This document shows, piece by piece, positions 35,804 through 44,852 of a DNA stretch of 64,000 bases. The position numbers and the translations under genes were made by a program. The stretch's first letter is position 1. Each line of letters begins with the position of its first letter. The DNA comes from Rhizobium sophorae (lineage in GTDB: Bacteria > Pseudomonadota > Alphaproteobacteria > Rhizobiales > Rhizobiaceae): positions 248,001-312,000 of the forward strand of contig NZ_JABFCN010000023.1 of NCBI RefSeq assembly GCF_013087515.1, read 5' to 3'. The notes below the pieces were generated by a model that worked only from the letters and a program-made list of their open reading frames with translations, had not been told where the DNA came from and ran no database searches.

Positions 35804-36801
35804 AGAGCAGCTTCGATCTTCGTGGCTGCCTCAGGCGAGACCCACTTGGTCCAGAGGTCCTTGTTTTCTTTGAGGAAGTGCTTGGCACCGTCTTCGCCGG
35901 TCGCCTGGTTGTCGGTCATCCAGGCCATCAGCTTGTTGACGGTGTCGTTGCTCCAGGAGCGCTTCGTCAGGTAGTCCATGACTTCAGGGCCGACCTTTTC
36001 CGAGAAAGGCTTTGCAACCAGGGTGACGATCTTGTCGACCGGCCATGCATTCGGCTTCGGATCGGGGCAATCGGCGACGGTATTGCAGCGCTTCCATTCG
36101 GCGGCGTCGTTCGGCACACCGGCTTCCAGCTTGACCATCTCATACTTGCCGAGCAGCGCGGTCGGCGCCCAGTAATAACCGGCCCAGCCTTCCTTGCGTT
36201 CGTAGGCCTTGGAGATCGAACCATCGAGGCCGGCAGCCGAGCCGGTATCGACGAGGGTGAAGCCGGCCTTCTCGGCTTCGAAGGCCTTGTAGAGCTGCGT
36301 GGTCACCACGGTGCCGCCCCAGCCCTGCGGTCCGTTGTAGATGGCGCCCTTCTTCGGATCCTCGGGATCGGGGAAGAGTTCCGGATGTTTCAGCACGTCG
36401 CCGATGGTCTTGATGTCGGGATGGGCGTCGGCCAGATATTTCGGAATCCACCAGCCCTGCACGCCGCCATCGGGCAGTGGAGAGCCGACCTGGACGATCC
36501 GGCCTTCTTCCGTTCCCTTCTTGACGACGTCGGGGAGCAGGTCGATCCAGGCTTCCGGCGCGATATCCGGCTGGCCCTTTTCGGCCATCGAGGTAATCGT
36601 CGGGACGGTATCGCCGACGGTGATTTCGGCCTCACAGCCATAACCTTCGTTCAGGATGAACTTGTCGAGGTTGGAGAGAACCTCTGCACTCTGCCAGTTC
36701 ATGCTGGCGATGGTGACAGTGCCGCATTCGGCGGCGCTGGCGAAAGATGCCCCGCCGATCAGGCCGAACGTCAGGCATGTCGATGCGAATAGTTTTTTCA
36801 T
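35800..36801 (-). CDS. Betaine-type ABC transporter substrate-binding protein (ChoX/ProX-like)
   Basis: A 333-residue periplasmic binding protein of the OpuAC type. It has a Sec signal peptide at residues 1-23 (cleavage after ASA) and a mature start of ECGTVTIASMNWQSAEVLSN. Aromatic residues suited to a quaternary-ammonium cage are present (NWQSAE, PEAWIDLLPD, GWWIPKYLAD, AGYYWAPTALLG). The length is close to ChoX-type proteins of rhizobia. The ligand could be choline, a betaine or proline betaine. The gene follows the ProC-like gene and precedes the permease and ATPase, so it belongs to the TetR-headed minus-strand operon. Confidence 0.87.
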   Translation of the reverse strand: MKKLFASTCLTFGLIGGASFASAAECGTVTIASMNWQSAEVLSNLDKFILNEGYGCEAEITVGDTVPTITSMAEKGQPDIAPEAWIDLLPDVVKKGTEEGRIVQVGSPLPDGGVQGWWIPKYLADAHPDIKTIGDVLKHPELFPDPEDPKKGAIYNGPQGWGGTVVTTQLYKAFEAEKAGFTLVDTGSAAGLDGSISKAYERKEGWAGYYWAPTALLGKYEMVKLEAGVPNDAAEWKRCNTVADCPDPKPNAWPVDKIVTLVAKPFSEKVGPEVMDYLTKRSWSNDTVNKLMAWMTDNQATGEDGAKHFLKENKDLWTKWVSPEAATKIEAAL

Positions 36802-36868
36802 TCTCGTTCCCTCTGTTTAGCGGCCGGTTTTGCTGAGCGGGGCGCCGCAGGACCCACTCCAACGGTTG

Positions 36869-37663
36869 TCAGGAAGCGTCTCCCATACTCACCGATTTCT
36901 TGAATGCCGCCGATAGTCCCTTCGCGACCGAAGCGTCGAACCCCGCAACGCGCATGCTTTCGATGGCCGCCGCAGTGGTGCCGCGATAGCCGACAAAGGT
37001 CTGAACGACATCGTCAGGAGATTCATCTTGGCGCTCCAGCAGGCGGCCGGCGCCTGTGATCACCGTGTTGACGGCGCGCCGCGCAATCTCCGCCGGCAGG
37101 CCATTTGCGATGGCATCGCTCATCATGGCGGCGGCGAGCAGCGCCGGGAAGGCCGGTCCGGACCCGGAAAGACCCGTGAGGTAATCGATGTCGCTTTCCC
37201 TTGCGACCTCGTCCTCAGATCCGCATGCCTGAAAAATCGCGCGGACGAGCGCCCGGTCGTCTTCGGTGACATCGCTCGCGCCAATCCACGGCGTATAGGA
37301 CCTGGCCACTTCGGCGGCGGCATTCGGCAAAGCGCGGACGACGCGACCGGTCTTGTGGCGCTCGGAAAGTGCGCCCAAGCGGATGCCCGCCATGACTGAG
37401 ATGACGAGCTTGCCGCCGGCATCGACCGTCAGAGCATGCCAATCATCAGGGCGGACGGAAAGAATGATCACGTCCGAGCGGTCGGCAAGCGCCTGATTGT
37501 CGGTGGTCAGGAAAGAATTCGGGAAACGGCGCGGCTGCTCGCTGCGATAGGAGAGGGAGAGATTTCGAGGTTCGACCAGGCCGGCATCAAGGATGGAGCC
37601 GGCGATTGCTCCGCCAAGCCAGCCACCGCCGCCAATGATACCGATCCTCAAGGAAGCGCTCAT
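36869..37663 (-). CDS. Pyrroline-5-carboxylate reductase family protein (ProC-like)
   Basis: A 264-residue protein. It has an N-terminal Rossmann motif (IGIIGGGGWLGGAIAGSIL) and the C-terminal ProC dimerisation motif DYLTGLSGSGPAFPALLAAA near residues 165-185. Normal ProC reduces delta1-pyrroline-5-carboxylate to proline with NADPH. Several ProC-like paralogues act on other cyclic imines or as opine/ketimine reductases. Placed between TetR and a betaine importer, it probably handles a ring product of proline-betaine-type catabolism rather than general proline synthesis. It starts 10 bases after the TetR stop. Confidence 0.78.
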   Translation of the reverse strand: MSASLRIGIIGGGGWLGGAIAGSILDAGLVEPRNLSLSYRSEQPRRFPNSFLTTDNQALADRSDVIILSVRPDDWHALTVDAGGKLVISVMAGIRLGALSERHKTGRVVRALPNAAAEVARSYTPWIGASDVTEDDRALVRAIFQACGSEDEVARESDIDYLTGLSGSGPAFPALLAAAMMSDAIANGLPAEIARRAVNTVITGAGRLLERQDESPDDVVQTFVGYRGTTAAAIESMRVAGFDASVAKGLSAAFKKSVSMGDAS

Positions 37664-37673
37664 CCGGCCTTCC

Positions 37674-38303
37674 CTAACCCGGCCTATAGCCGTGCCGGGA
37701 GAAGAAGCGATCGAGCTCCCTCTGCTGCGGCACTTCGCCGGTGTAGATCGCGATATATTCGGGAATCCGTTTCATGCGGACGGCGAGTTCCTCCTTGGAC
37801 TGCATGGAGATGTATCCGATCTGCACGAGGTAAGTTGTTCGCGCTCGGACATCTGATGTCGCTTCTGGTAGCCCGAACCGGATAAACATCCGCTTGAGGG
37901 CTTCCAGCCGAAGCTGATCGGCTTGCCGGACTTCGGCGAGAATCTCGTCGGACTGCAGCGCCCAGCTGCGCACAGCGAATTCGAACCTGGCGTCGAACAG
38001 ATCATTGTTGAGCCAGCAGTCGAAGACGTTGAGCATCGCCTCGGCAAGCGATTCCGCGTAGGCTTCGGACTGCTTGACGATGTTGCCGGTGTTTTTGTCG
38101 CGCCACCGCGCCACGAGCCCGGCCAGCAGTTCCTCCCGGTCCTTGAAGAACCAGTAGAAGCTTGTGCGCGAGAGGTTGAGCTTCTTCGCCAGGGGCAGAA
38201 TTTTCACCGAATCCACGCCGGAATCCAGCAGCGAGTGGTAAGCTGCTTCCAGCCATCCCTCCTGTGAGCCGCGCCAGCCAGTATCGTTCAATGCCTGATC
38301 CAT
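37674..38303 (-). CDS. TetR family transcriptional regulator
   Basis: A 209-residue TetR protein. The N-terminal helix-turn-helix reads VKILPLAKKLNLSRTSFYWF at about 33-52, and the all-helical C-terminal ligand domain is less conserved. It is divergent from the N-demethylase operon, and a 15-bp inverted repeat (38345-38404) lies in the shared promoter region. It probably represses both directions until a betaine or a breakdown product is present. It heads its own operon with the ProC-like and importer genes. Confidence 0.85.
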   Translation of the reverse strand: MDQALNDTGWRGSQEGWLEAAYHSLLDSGVDSVKILPLAKKLNLSRTSFYWFFKDREELLAGLVARWRDKNTGNIVKQSEAYAESLAEAMLNVFDCWLNNDLFDARFEFAVRSWALQSDEILAEVRQADQLRLEALKRMFIRFGLPEATSDVRARTTYLVQIGYISMQSKEELAVRMKRIPEYIAIYTGEVPQQRELDRFFSRHGYRPG

Positions 38304-38344
38304 GGGCTATCTCCTATCAAACTATCAAGCCGCGCACAAGAAAA

Positions 38345-38404
38345 ATGTACATAAGTGTCGAAAACGACGACCCAAATGTTTTCAATATTGACACATATGT
38401 ACAT
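38345..38404. promoter_or_regulatory. Divergent promoter with inverted-repeat operator for TetR
   Basis: ATGTACATAAGTGTC (38345-38359) is matched 30 bases on by GACACATATGTACAT (38390-38404), its inverse with one mismatch. The right arm overlaps a consensus -35 box TTGACA (38388-38393), with a weak -10 TAGCGT 17 bases further on. The layout fits repression of the demethylase operon by the adjacent TetR protein, with both arms bound. Confidence 0.6.
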
Positions 38405-38450
38405 TGTGCTTAGCGTCTCCTCTGACGTTTTTAATCCGGAACCACGGCCC

Positions 38451-40487
38451 ATGTCGAACGATCCCCTTCTTCAGCCCTATCAGCTCAAACATTTGACGCT
38501 ACGCAACCGTATCATCGTGACCTCCCACGAACCGGCCTATCCGGAAGACGGCATGCCGAAGGAGAGGTATCGCGCCTATACGGTGGAGCGGGCAAAGGGC
38601 GGCGTGGCCTTGACGATGACGGCAGGCTCGGCCGCAGTTTCCAGGGACAGCCCACCGGTCTTCAACAACCTGCTCGCCTACAAGGACGAGATCGTGCCCT
38701 GGATCCGGGAAATGACCGACGCCGTGCATGAAGAGGGTGCGGCGATCATGATCCAGCTCACCCATCTCGGCCGGCGCACGCGCTGGGACAAGGGCGACTG
38801 GCTGCCGGTAGTGGCGCCGTCGCATCAGCGCGAGGCGTCCCACCGCTCCTTCCCGAAGAAGATGGAAGATTGGGACATCGAGCGCATCATCAAGGATTTC
38901 GCCGACGCTGCCGAGCGCATGAAGGCGGGCGGCATGGATGGCGTCGAGCTGGAAGCCTACGGCCACCTGATCGACCAGTTCACGTCTCCGCTCACCAACG
39001 AGCTCGACGGCCCCTATGGCGGCTCGCTCGATAACCGTTTGCGCTTCTGTCTTGATGTGTTCAAAGCGATCCGGCAAAGGGTGGGGAACGACTTCATTCT
39101 GGGCGTGCGCTATACCGCCGACGAATGTCTTCCCGGTGGCACCGGCAAGGGTGACGGCATCGAAATCTCCAAGCGGCTGAAGGAGAGCGGCCTCATCGAT
39201 TACCTGAACGTCATTCGCGGCCACATCGATACCGATGCGGGCCTCACCGACGTGATCCCAATCCAGGGGATGGCGAATTCACCGCATCTCGATTTCGCCG
39301 GCGAAATTCGCGCCGCAACCAACTTTCCGACCTTCCATGCCGCGAAAATCCCTGACGTCGCCACCGCGCGCCACGCGATCGCCTCCGGCAAGGTCGACAT
39401 GGTCGGCATGACCCGCGCCCACATGACCGACCCGCATATCGTCCGAAAGATCATCGAAAAGCGGGAAGACGATATTCGCCCCTGTGTCGGCGCCAATTAC
39501 TGTCTCGATCGCATCTACCAGGGCGGGGCGGCCTTCTGCATCCACAATGCCGCCACCGGCCGCGAACTGACCATGCCGCATATCGTGGCGAAGGCCGACG
39601 CCAAGAAAAAGGTCGTCATCGTCGGCGCTGGCCCGGCCGGTTTGGAAGCGGCGCGCGTCGCCGGAGAACGCGGCCACCAGGTCGTCGTTTTCGAAGCAGC
39701 GAACCATCCCGGCGGTCAGATCCGCCTCACCGCTCAAAGCGAGCGCCGCAGGGAAATGATCAGCATCATCGACTGGCGCATGAGCCAGTGCGAGAAATAC
39801 GACGTCACCTTCCACTTCAACACCTGGGCGGAAGCCGACACCATCGAGGCCGAGAATCCCGATGTCGTCATCATCGCGACCGGCGGCCTGCCGCACACCG
39901 AGGTCCTTGCCAGCGGCAACGATCTGGTGGTCTCGTCATGGGACATCATCTCCGGCGACGTGAAGCCTGGAACCAACGTGTTGATCTTCGACGACGCCGG
40001 CGATCATGCCGGCTTGCAGGCGGCAGAGTTTCTCGCCAAGGCAGGCGCCAAGGTCGAGATCATGACGCCGGACCGGTCCTTCGCGCCCGAGGTCATGGCC
40101 ATGAACCTGGTGCCCTATATGCGCTCTCTGCAGAAGCATGACGTGACCTTCACAGTCACCTATCGTCTCGAAGCCGTCGAGAAGAGCGGCAACCAGCTCG
40201 TCGCACATGTCGGCAGCGATTACGGCGGGATTGCCAGGCAGCACAGCTTCGACCAGATCGTCGTCAATCATGGGACCATTCCGCTCGATGAGCTCTATTT
40301 CGAGCTGAAGCCCAGCTCGAGCAATCTCGGCGAGATGTCGCACGACCAGCTTCTTTCCGGAGAACCACAGTCGGTGATCCGCAATCCTGACGGCAAGTTC
40401 CAGCTGTTCCGGATCGGCGATGCCGTCGCCGCACGCAACACGCATGCAGCCGTCTATGACGGCCTGCGCATTGCGAAAGATATCTGA
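38451..40487 (+). CDS. NADH:flavin oxidoreductase, N-methyl amine demethylase type (DgcA/N-methylproline demethylase-like)
   Basis: A 678-residue flavoenzyme. The N-terminal ~370 residues are an Old-Yellow-Enzyme TIM barrel binding FMN (LRNRIIVTSHEPAYPEDG, IQLTHLGRRTRWD). An Fe-S motif follows (CVGANYCLDRIYQGGAAFC), then a C-terminal FAD/NAD domain with VVIVGAGPAGLEAARVAGE. This is the trimethylamine-dehydrogenase/DgcA layout. The Fe-S motif has three of the usual four cysteines, with Ala in place of the second. Context (etfBA, formaldehyde disposal) says it removes a methyl group as formaldehyde and passes electrons to the ETF. The start is ATG 38451; the upstream frame covers the promoter. 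Confidence 0.85.
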   Translation: MSNDPLLQPYQLKHLTLRNRIIVTSHEPAYPEDGMPKERYRAYTVERAKGGVALTMTAGSAAVSRDSPPVFNNLLAYKDEIVPWIREMTDAVHEEGAAIMIQLTHLGRRTRWDKGDWLPVVAPSHQREASHRSFPKKMEDWDIERIIKDFADAAERMKAGGMDGVELEAYGHLIDQFTSPLTNELDGPYGGSLDNRLRFCLDVFKAIRQRVGNDFILGVRYTADECLPGGTGKGDGIEISKRLKESGLIDYLNVIRGHIDTDAGLTDVIPIQGMANSPHLDFAGEIRAATNFPTFHAAKIPDVATARHAIASGKVDMVGMTRAHMTDPHIVRKIIEKREDDIRPCVGANYCLDRIYQGGAAFCIHNAATGRELTMPHIVAKADAKKKVVIVGAGPAGLEAARVAGERGHQVVVFEAANHPGGQIRLTAQSERRREMISIIDWRMSQCEKYDVTFHFNTWAEADTIEAENPDVVIIATGGLPHTEVLASGNDLVVSSWDIISGDVKPGTNVLIFDDAGDHAGLQAAEFLAKAGAKVEIMTPDRSFAPEVMAMNLVPYMRSLQKHDVTFTVTYRLEAVEKSGNQLVAHVGSDYGGIARQHSFDQIVVNHGTIPLDELYFELKPSSSNLGEMSHDQLLSGEPQSVIRNPDGKFQLFRIGDAVAARNTHAAVYDGLRIAKDI

Positions 40488-40517
40488 TCGCAAGAGTGGG
40501 TCTCGGGAGGTGATGAC

Positions 40518-41123
40518 ATGAGTTTACGCAATGAAAGCCTCCAGGTTTTCGTGGACGCGACTTTCGTGGCTTTCGACCAGTTCACGAAGGCCCCGGAGGC
40601 CCGCCGCTCGATCCATCAGATTTCTGCGGCGCTGGAGCGTCCGGGAACCGCGCGTGCGTGGCCGGGAAGCCGATTGCCTGTGTGCGCTCTCCTTGATGTG
40701 GCGCTTTCCGTCGATACGTCCTATCCTTCGCTGACGCGTTTGATCGAGGGGTTCAAAGGCATCGAGCCAATGCTTGAATGGCGCCGGCGCACCAAGTATG
40801 ACCACACGGCCAGCGGCAATTTTGTCGATGGGCATGCCAACGCCATGATTATCGGCCCGGGAGGATTGGAGGAGCGGAGCGACCTGTGGATCGGCGTGAC
40901 GTTGATGGCGCCTCACGTGCGTTATCCCGATCACGACCATGCGCCCGAGGAAGTCTATCTCGTGCTTTCCGAGGGAGAGTTCCAGCAGGGGGAAGGTGAC
41001 TGGTTTTCGCCGGGTATCGGCGGATCCTTCTACAATGTCCCAGGCATCAAACATGCCATGAGGTCGCTCGACACGCCGCTTTTCGCCTTCTGGGCATTAC
41101 TTGCCGAACGGCCAGCAGTTTAG
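40518..41123 (+). CDS. Cupin protein of the DMSP-lyase (DddQ-like) family
   Basis: A 201-residue protein with a C-terminal cupin. The metal motif YPDHDHAPEEVYLVLSEGEF gives His139, His141, Glu145 and Tyr147; NVPGIKHAM gives His179. WFSPGIGG and the LFAFWALL end also match DMSP lyases such as DddQ. DMSP is a sulfur betaine, so a fold that binds a methylated onium acid fits this betaine operon. Whether it cleaves DMSP, another betaine, or has a different role cannot be told. It lies between the N-demethylase gene and etfBA, with GGGAGGTGATGAC before the ATG. Confidence 0.75.
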   Translation: MSLRNESLQVFVDATFVAFDQFTKAPEARRSIHQISAALERPGTARAWPGSRLPVCALLDVALSVDTSYPSLTRLIEGFKGIEPMLEWRRRTKYDHTASGNFVDGHANAMIIGPGGLEERSDLWIGVTLMAPHVRYPDHDHAPEEVYLVLSEGEFQQGEGDWFSPGIGGSFYNVPGIKHAMRSLDTPLFAFWALLAERPAV

Positions 41124-41141
41124 AAATAAAGGGGGTTGCCC

Positions 41142-41891
41142 ATGAAGATTCTCGTGCCCGTCAAACGGGTTGTCGACTACAACGTGAAGATCCGGGTGAA
41201 GCCGGATGGCACGGGTGTCGAGCTTGCCAATGTGAAGATGTCGATGAACCCGTTCGACGAGATCTCGGTGGAAGAGGCGTTGCGGCTGAAGGAAGCCGGC
41301 AAGGCCGAGGAAGTGGTGGTGGTGTCGATCGGTCCGGCCAAGGCCGAAGAGACGCTGCGCACCGCTCTTGCCATGGGCGCCGACCGGGCGATCCTGGTCG
41401 AGACGGATGATGCGGTCGAGCCGCTGACTGTCGCCAAGATCTTGAAGGCTGTGGCCGACGCCGAACAGCCCGGCCTGATCATCGTCGGCAAGCAGGCGAT
41501 CGATGACGATTCGAACCAGACCGGCCAGATGCTGGCAGCACTGCTTGGCATGCCCCAAGCGACCTTCGCCTCGAAGATCGAGATCGGTGATGGCAAGGCT
41601 CAGGTGACCCGTGAAGTCGATGGCGGCCTGCAGACGATCGAGGTCAAGCTGCCGGCGGTCGTCACCACCGATCTGCGCTTGAACGAACCGCGCTATGCCT
41701 CGCTGCCGAACATCATGAAGGCGAAGAAGAAGCCGCTCGACAAGAAGACGCCTGGCGACTTCGGTGTCGACACCACGCCGCGCCTCAAGGTGTTGAAGAC
41801 CGAGGAGCCGTCGGGCCGCAAGGCCGGCGTCAAGGTCAAGTCGGTCGCCGAACTCATCGACAAGCTCAAAAACGAAGCCGGCGTGCTGTAA
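41142..41891 (+). CDS. etfB: Electron transfer flavoprotein beta subunit
   Basis: A 249-residue ETF beta subunit. The family pattern is clear: [20 protein letters not shown] at the start, [20 protein letters not shown] and [20 protein letters not shown]. It binds AMP and pairs with EtfA in the cytoplasm. As it is embedded with a demethylase, this is probably a pathway-specific copy receiving electrons from the flavin demethylase and passing them to ETF-ubiquinone oxidoreductase. ATG 41142 is preferred over TTG 41136 because GGGGG lies just upstream. Confidence 0.92.
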   Translation: MKILVPVKRVVDYNVKIRVKPDGTGVELANVKMSMNPFDEISVEEALRLKEAGKAEEVVVVSIGPAKAEETLRTALAMGADRAILVETDDAVEPLTVAKILKAVADAEQPGLIIVGKQAIDDDSNQTGQMLAALLGMPQATFASKIEIGDGKAQVTREVDGGLQTIEVKLPAVVTTDLRLNEPRYASLPNIMKAKKKPLDKKTPGDFGVDTTPRLKVLKTEEPSGRKAGVKVKSVAELIDKLKNEAGVL

Positions 41892-41916
41892 TCAGGTTGG
41901 AACAGGAGCCATCATC

Positions 41917-42858
41917 ATGACCATTCTTCTTCTGGCTGACCACGACAATGCCAGCCTGTCCGATCAGACCGCCAAGGCGCTGACGGCCGCCGCAAAGATC
42001 GCCAAGGAACAGGCAAGCGACATCCACATTCTCGTTGCCGGCAAGGCGGCCAAGCCTGCTGCCGAACAAGCGGCCAGGCTTGCCGGCGTCTCCAAGGTGC
42101 TGCTGGCCGAAAGCGACGCACTGGCCAACAACCTGGCCGAACCGCTGGCCGACCTGATCGTCTCGCTGGCTGGCAGCTACGACACGATCCTGTCTGCCGC
42201 CACCTCGGTCGGCAAGAACGTGCTGCCGCGCGTCGCCGCTCTTCTCGATGTCGCCCAGGTCTCCGAGATCATCGAAGTGATCTCGTCCGATACCTTCAAG
42301 CGGCCGATCTATGCCGGCAATGCCATCCAGACGGTGCAGGCAAGCGATGCCAAGAAGGTGATCACCGTTCGCACCGCCTCCTTTGCCTCCGCACCGGAAG
42401 GTGGCTCGGCCACCGTCGAGGCGATCCCGGCGGTTTCCGATCCGGGGCTTTCGACCTTCGTCGGCGATGCGCTGTCGGCCTCCGACCGGCCGGAACTGAC
42501 GTCTGCCAAGATCATCATCTCCGGCGGCCGGGCGCTCGGCTCGGCCGAGAAGTTCAGGGAGGTCATCCTGCCGCTTGCCGATAAGCTCGGTGCTGCCGTC
42601 GGCGCATCCAGAGCCGCCGTCGATGCCGGCTATGCGCCGAACGACTGGCAGGTCGGCCAGACCGGCAAGGTGGTGGCGCCGCAGCTCTACATTGCCTGCG
42701 GCATATCGGGTGCCATCCAGCATCTGGCCGGCATGAAGGATTCGAAGGTCATCGTCGCCATCAACAAGGACGAGGAGGCGCCGATCTTCCAGGTCGCCGA
42801 CTACGGATTGGTCGCCGATCTCTTCGACGCCCTGCCGGAATTGCAAAAGGCGCTCTAG
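41917..42858 (+). CDS. etfA: Electron transfer flavoprotein alpha subunit
   Basis: A 313-residue ETF alpha subunit. The C-terminal FAD-binding region is intact: [40 protein letters not shown] and [20 protein letters not shown]. It carries the FAD that shuttles electrons. It lies 25 bases downstream of etfB and just upstream of the second DMSP-lyase-like cupin gene, so the two ETF genes are bracketed by the cupin pair. Confidence 0.92.
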   Translation: MTILLLADHDNASLSDQTAKALTAAAKIAKEQASDIHILVAGKAAKPAAEQAARLAGVSKVLLAESDALANNLAEPLADLIVSLAGSYDTILSAATSVGKNVLPRVAALLDVAQVSEIIEVISSDTFKRPIYAGNAIQTVQASDAKKVITVRTASFASAPEGGSATVEAIPAVSDPGLSTFVGDALSASDRPELTSAKIIISGGRALGSAEKFREVILPLADKLGAAVGASRAAVDAGYAPNDWQVGQTGKVVAPQLYIACGISGAIQHLAGMKDSKVIVAINKDEEAPIFQVADYGLVADLFDALPELQKAL

Positions 42859-42873
42859 CGGGGGAGACCGAAC

Positions 42874-43569
42874 GTGGCGCGCGTCGTGGGACGTCCAATC
42901 AAACCTGGTGCCGACCTTCTCCTGAACGATGACGAAAAGCCGGCATACATACGGCTGCACGACATCGGTAGGGAGAGGCGCTCTCGGCCGCTGCAGGAAT
43001 TCCTCAATGATGTCGGCGGCCTGATGCTGTCGGCGGAGGCTCCTGCCGTCGCCAGTTTCGTCGCGGGCAAGGTTCTCCAGAGGCTGCTCAAGACCGGGAA
43101 GGTGCGTCCGGAGGGCGGGCCTCTTCCCGGCGCGCCCGAAGGGCTGGATGACGCCATCGAACATCTTGCAAAATCGGGACGGAAATACGAGGCGATCGCC
43201 GGCCAGTTCCAGAGTCTCGCCGATAAGCTGCTCTGGAGACGCGGCCGCTCCGGTCCGTTCGCAAGCTTGAATTTCGGCAATACGCACTCCCATGCAGTCT
43301 TGGTCGGTCCCGGCGGCATGGAGGAACGCGCCGATCTCAGGGTCGGCGTGATCTATATGGATCGGTATACAAGATTTCCCGATCATGTTCAGACCCAGCC
43401 CCGCGCCTTCATTCTGCTTTCGCCGGGTGAAATCTGCCTTGGCAATTCCGAATGGTTTTCCGCCGGTATCGGCACGGTCTTTGCAAATGACGCCGGGCAA
43501 TCCTTCGCGATAAGATGCACAGCGCGGCCGCTGCTGGCGGTCTGGTGCCAGATTGAGCGGGAGACGTGA
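42874..43569 (+). CDS. DMSP-lyase-like cupin paralogue lacking most metal ligands
   Basis: A 231-residue protein starting at GTG, with GGGGGAG upstream. The C-terminal cupin aligns with the cupin protein before etfB ([39 protein letters not shown]). The metal motif is degraded, reading [20 protein letters not shown]. Only the first His (171) is kept; the second His is Gln, the Glu/Tyr pair is lost, and the last His (GIKHAM in the other copy) is Phe211 in GQSFAIR. The fold is kept but metal catalysis is unlikely. It may be a binding or partner subunit of the intact cupin. Confidence 0.7.
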   Translation: MARVVGRPIKPGADLLLNDDEKPAYIRLHDIGRERRSRPLQEFLNDVGGLMLSAEAPAVASFVAGKVLQRLLKTGKVRPEGGPLPGAPEGLDDAIEHLAKSGRKYEAIAGQFQSLADKLLWRRGRSGPFASLNFGNTHSHAVLVGPGGMEERADLRVGVIYMDRYTRFPDHVQTQPRAFILLSPGEICLGNSEWFSAGIGTVFANDAGQSFAIRCTARPLLAVWCQIERET

Positions 43570-43721
43570 TGGGGTCCTTGCGACAATGGGTCCGAGATGA
43601 ACGAAAAGCTTGAACGCCCGGGCTTGAAGTCTCGGCGGTAACGCAGCGAAGCAGATCGGCGAGAAGCCGGTCGATCCGAATATGCAGCATCAGAATTCAG
43701 TTTAAGAGGAAGGATATCAAA

Positions 43722-44849
43722 ATGGACGTTCGCGCCGCCGTTGCCGTTCAGGCAGGAAAACCGCTCGAAGTGATGACCGTGCAGTTGGAGGGGCCGCGGG
43801 CCGGCGAAGTGCTGGTGGAGGTCAAGGCGACGGGCATCTGCCACACCGACGATTTCACTTTGTCGGGCGCCGATCCGGAAGGCCTCTTCCCGGCGATCCT
43901 CGGCCATGAGGGCGCCGGCATCGTCGTCGATGTCGGCCCCGGCGTCACTTCGGTGAAGAAGGGCGACCACGTCATTCCGCTCTACACCCCGGAATGCCGC
44001 GAATGCTATTCCTGCACCTCGCGCAAGACCAATCTCTGCACCTCGATCCGCGCGACCCAGGGCCAGGGCGTGATGCCGGACGGCACCTCGCGCTTCTCGA
44101 TCGGCAAGGACAAGATCCATCACTATATGGGCTGCTCGACCTTTTCGAACTTCACCGTGCTGCCGGAGATCGCCCTTGCCAAGGTCAATCCCGACGCGCC
44201 GTTCGACAAGATCTGCTACATCGGCTGCGGTGTCACGACCGGCATCGGCGCCGTCATCAACACCGCCAAGGTCGAGATGGGCGCGACGGCGATCGTCTTC
44301 GGGCTCGGCGGCATCGGTCTCAACGTGCTCCAGGGCTTAAGGCTTGCCGGCGCCGACATGATCATCGGCGTCGATATCAACCCTGACCGCAAGGCATGGG
44401 GCGAAAAGTTCGGCATGACGCATTTTGTCAATCCGAAGGAGGTCGGCGACGACATCGTGCCCTATCTCGTCAACCTGACCAAGCGCCACGGCGACCTGAT
44501 CGGCGGCGCCGACTACACCTTCGACTGCACCGGCAACACCAAGGTGATGCGCCAGGCGCTGGAAGCTTCCCACCGCGGCTGGGGCAAGTCCATTATCATC
44601 GGCGTTGCCGGCGCCGGCCAGGAAATCTCCACCCGTCCCTTCCAGCTGGTTACCGGCCGCAACTGGATGGGCACCGCCTTCGGCGGCGCGCGCGGCCGCA
44701 CCGACGTGCCGAAGATCGTCGACTGGTACATGCAGGGCAAGATCCAGATCGATCCGATGATCACCCACACCATGCCGCTGGATGACATCAACAAGGGCTT
44801 CGAGCTGATGCACAAGGGCGAAAGCATCCGCGGCGTGGTTGTGTACTGA
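43722..44849 (+). CDS. frmA: S-(hydroxymethyl)glutathione dehydrogenase (class III alcohol dehydrogenase)
   Basis: A 375-residue zinc alcohol dehydrogenase. Zinc ligands are seen in GICHTDDFTLSG, GHEGAG and CRECYSCTSRKTNLC. The class III features are GQGVMPDGTSRFS, KIHHYMGCSTFSNFT and FGLGGIGLNVLQG. It oxidises S-(hydroxymethyl)glutathione to S-formylglutathione with NAD+ in the cytoplasm. In this operon it removes formaldehyde released by the demethylations. A 150-base gap separates it from the cupin upstream; the next gene, for the hydrolase, starts 3 bases after its stop. Confidence 0.93.
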   Translation: MDVRAAVAVQAGKPLEVMTVQLEGPRAGEVLVEVKATGICHTDDFTLSGADPEGLFPAILGHEGAGIVVDVGPGVTSVKKGDHVIPLYTPECRECYSCTSRKTNLCTSIRATQGQGVMPDGTSRFSIGKDKIHHYMGCSTFSNFTVLPEIALAKVNPDAPFDKICYIGCGVTTGIGAVINTAKVEMGATAIVFGLGGIGLNVLQGLRLAGADMIIGVDINPDRKAWGEKFGMTHFVNPKEVGDDIVPYLVNLTKRHGDLIGGADYTFDCTGNTKVMRQALEASHRGWGKSIIIGVAGAGQEISTRPFQLVTGRNWMGTAFGGARGRTDVPKIVDWYMQGKIQIDPMITHTMPLDDINKGFELMHKGESIRGVVVY

Positions 44850-44852
44850 GCC

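Noticed and set aside
40518..41123. Naming this cupin dddQ
   Set aside because: Motifs match the DMSP-lyase family, but the operon is built for N-methyl amines, so the substrate is left open.
41866..43500. 544-codon minus-strand open frame opposite etfA and the second cupin
   Set aside because: Low-complexity Arg/Asp/Gly-rich translation; both plus-strand genes have clear family motifs.
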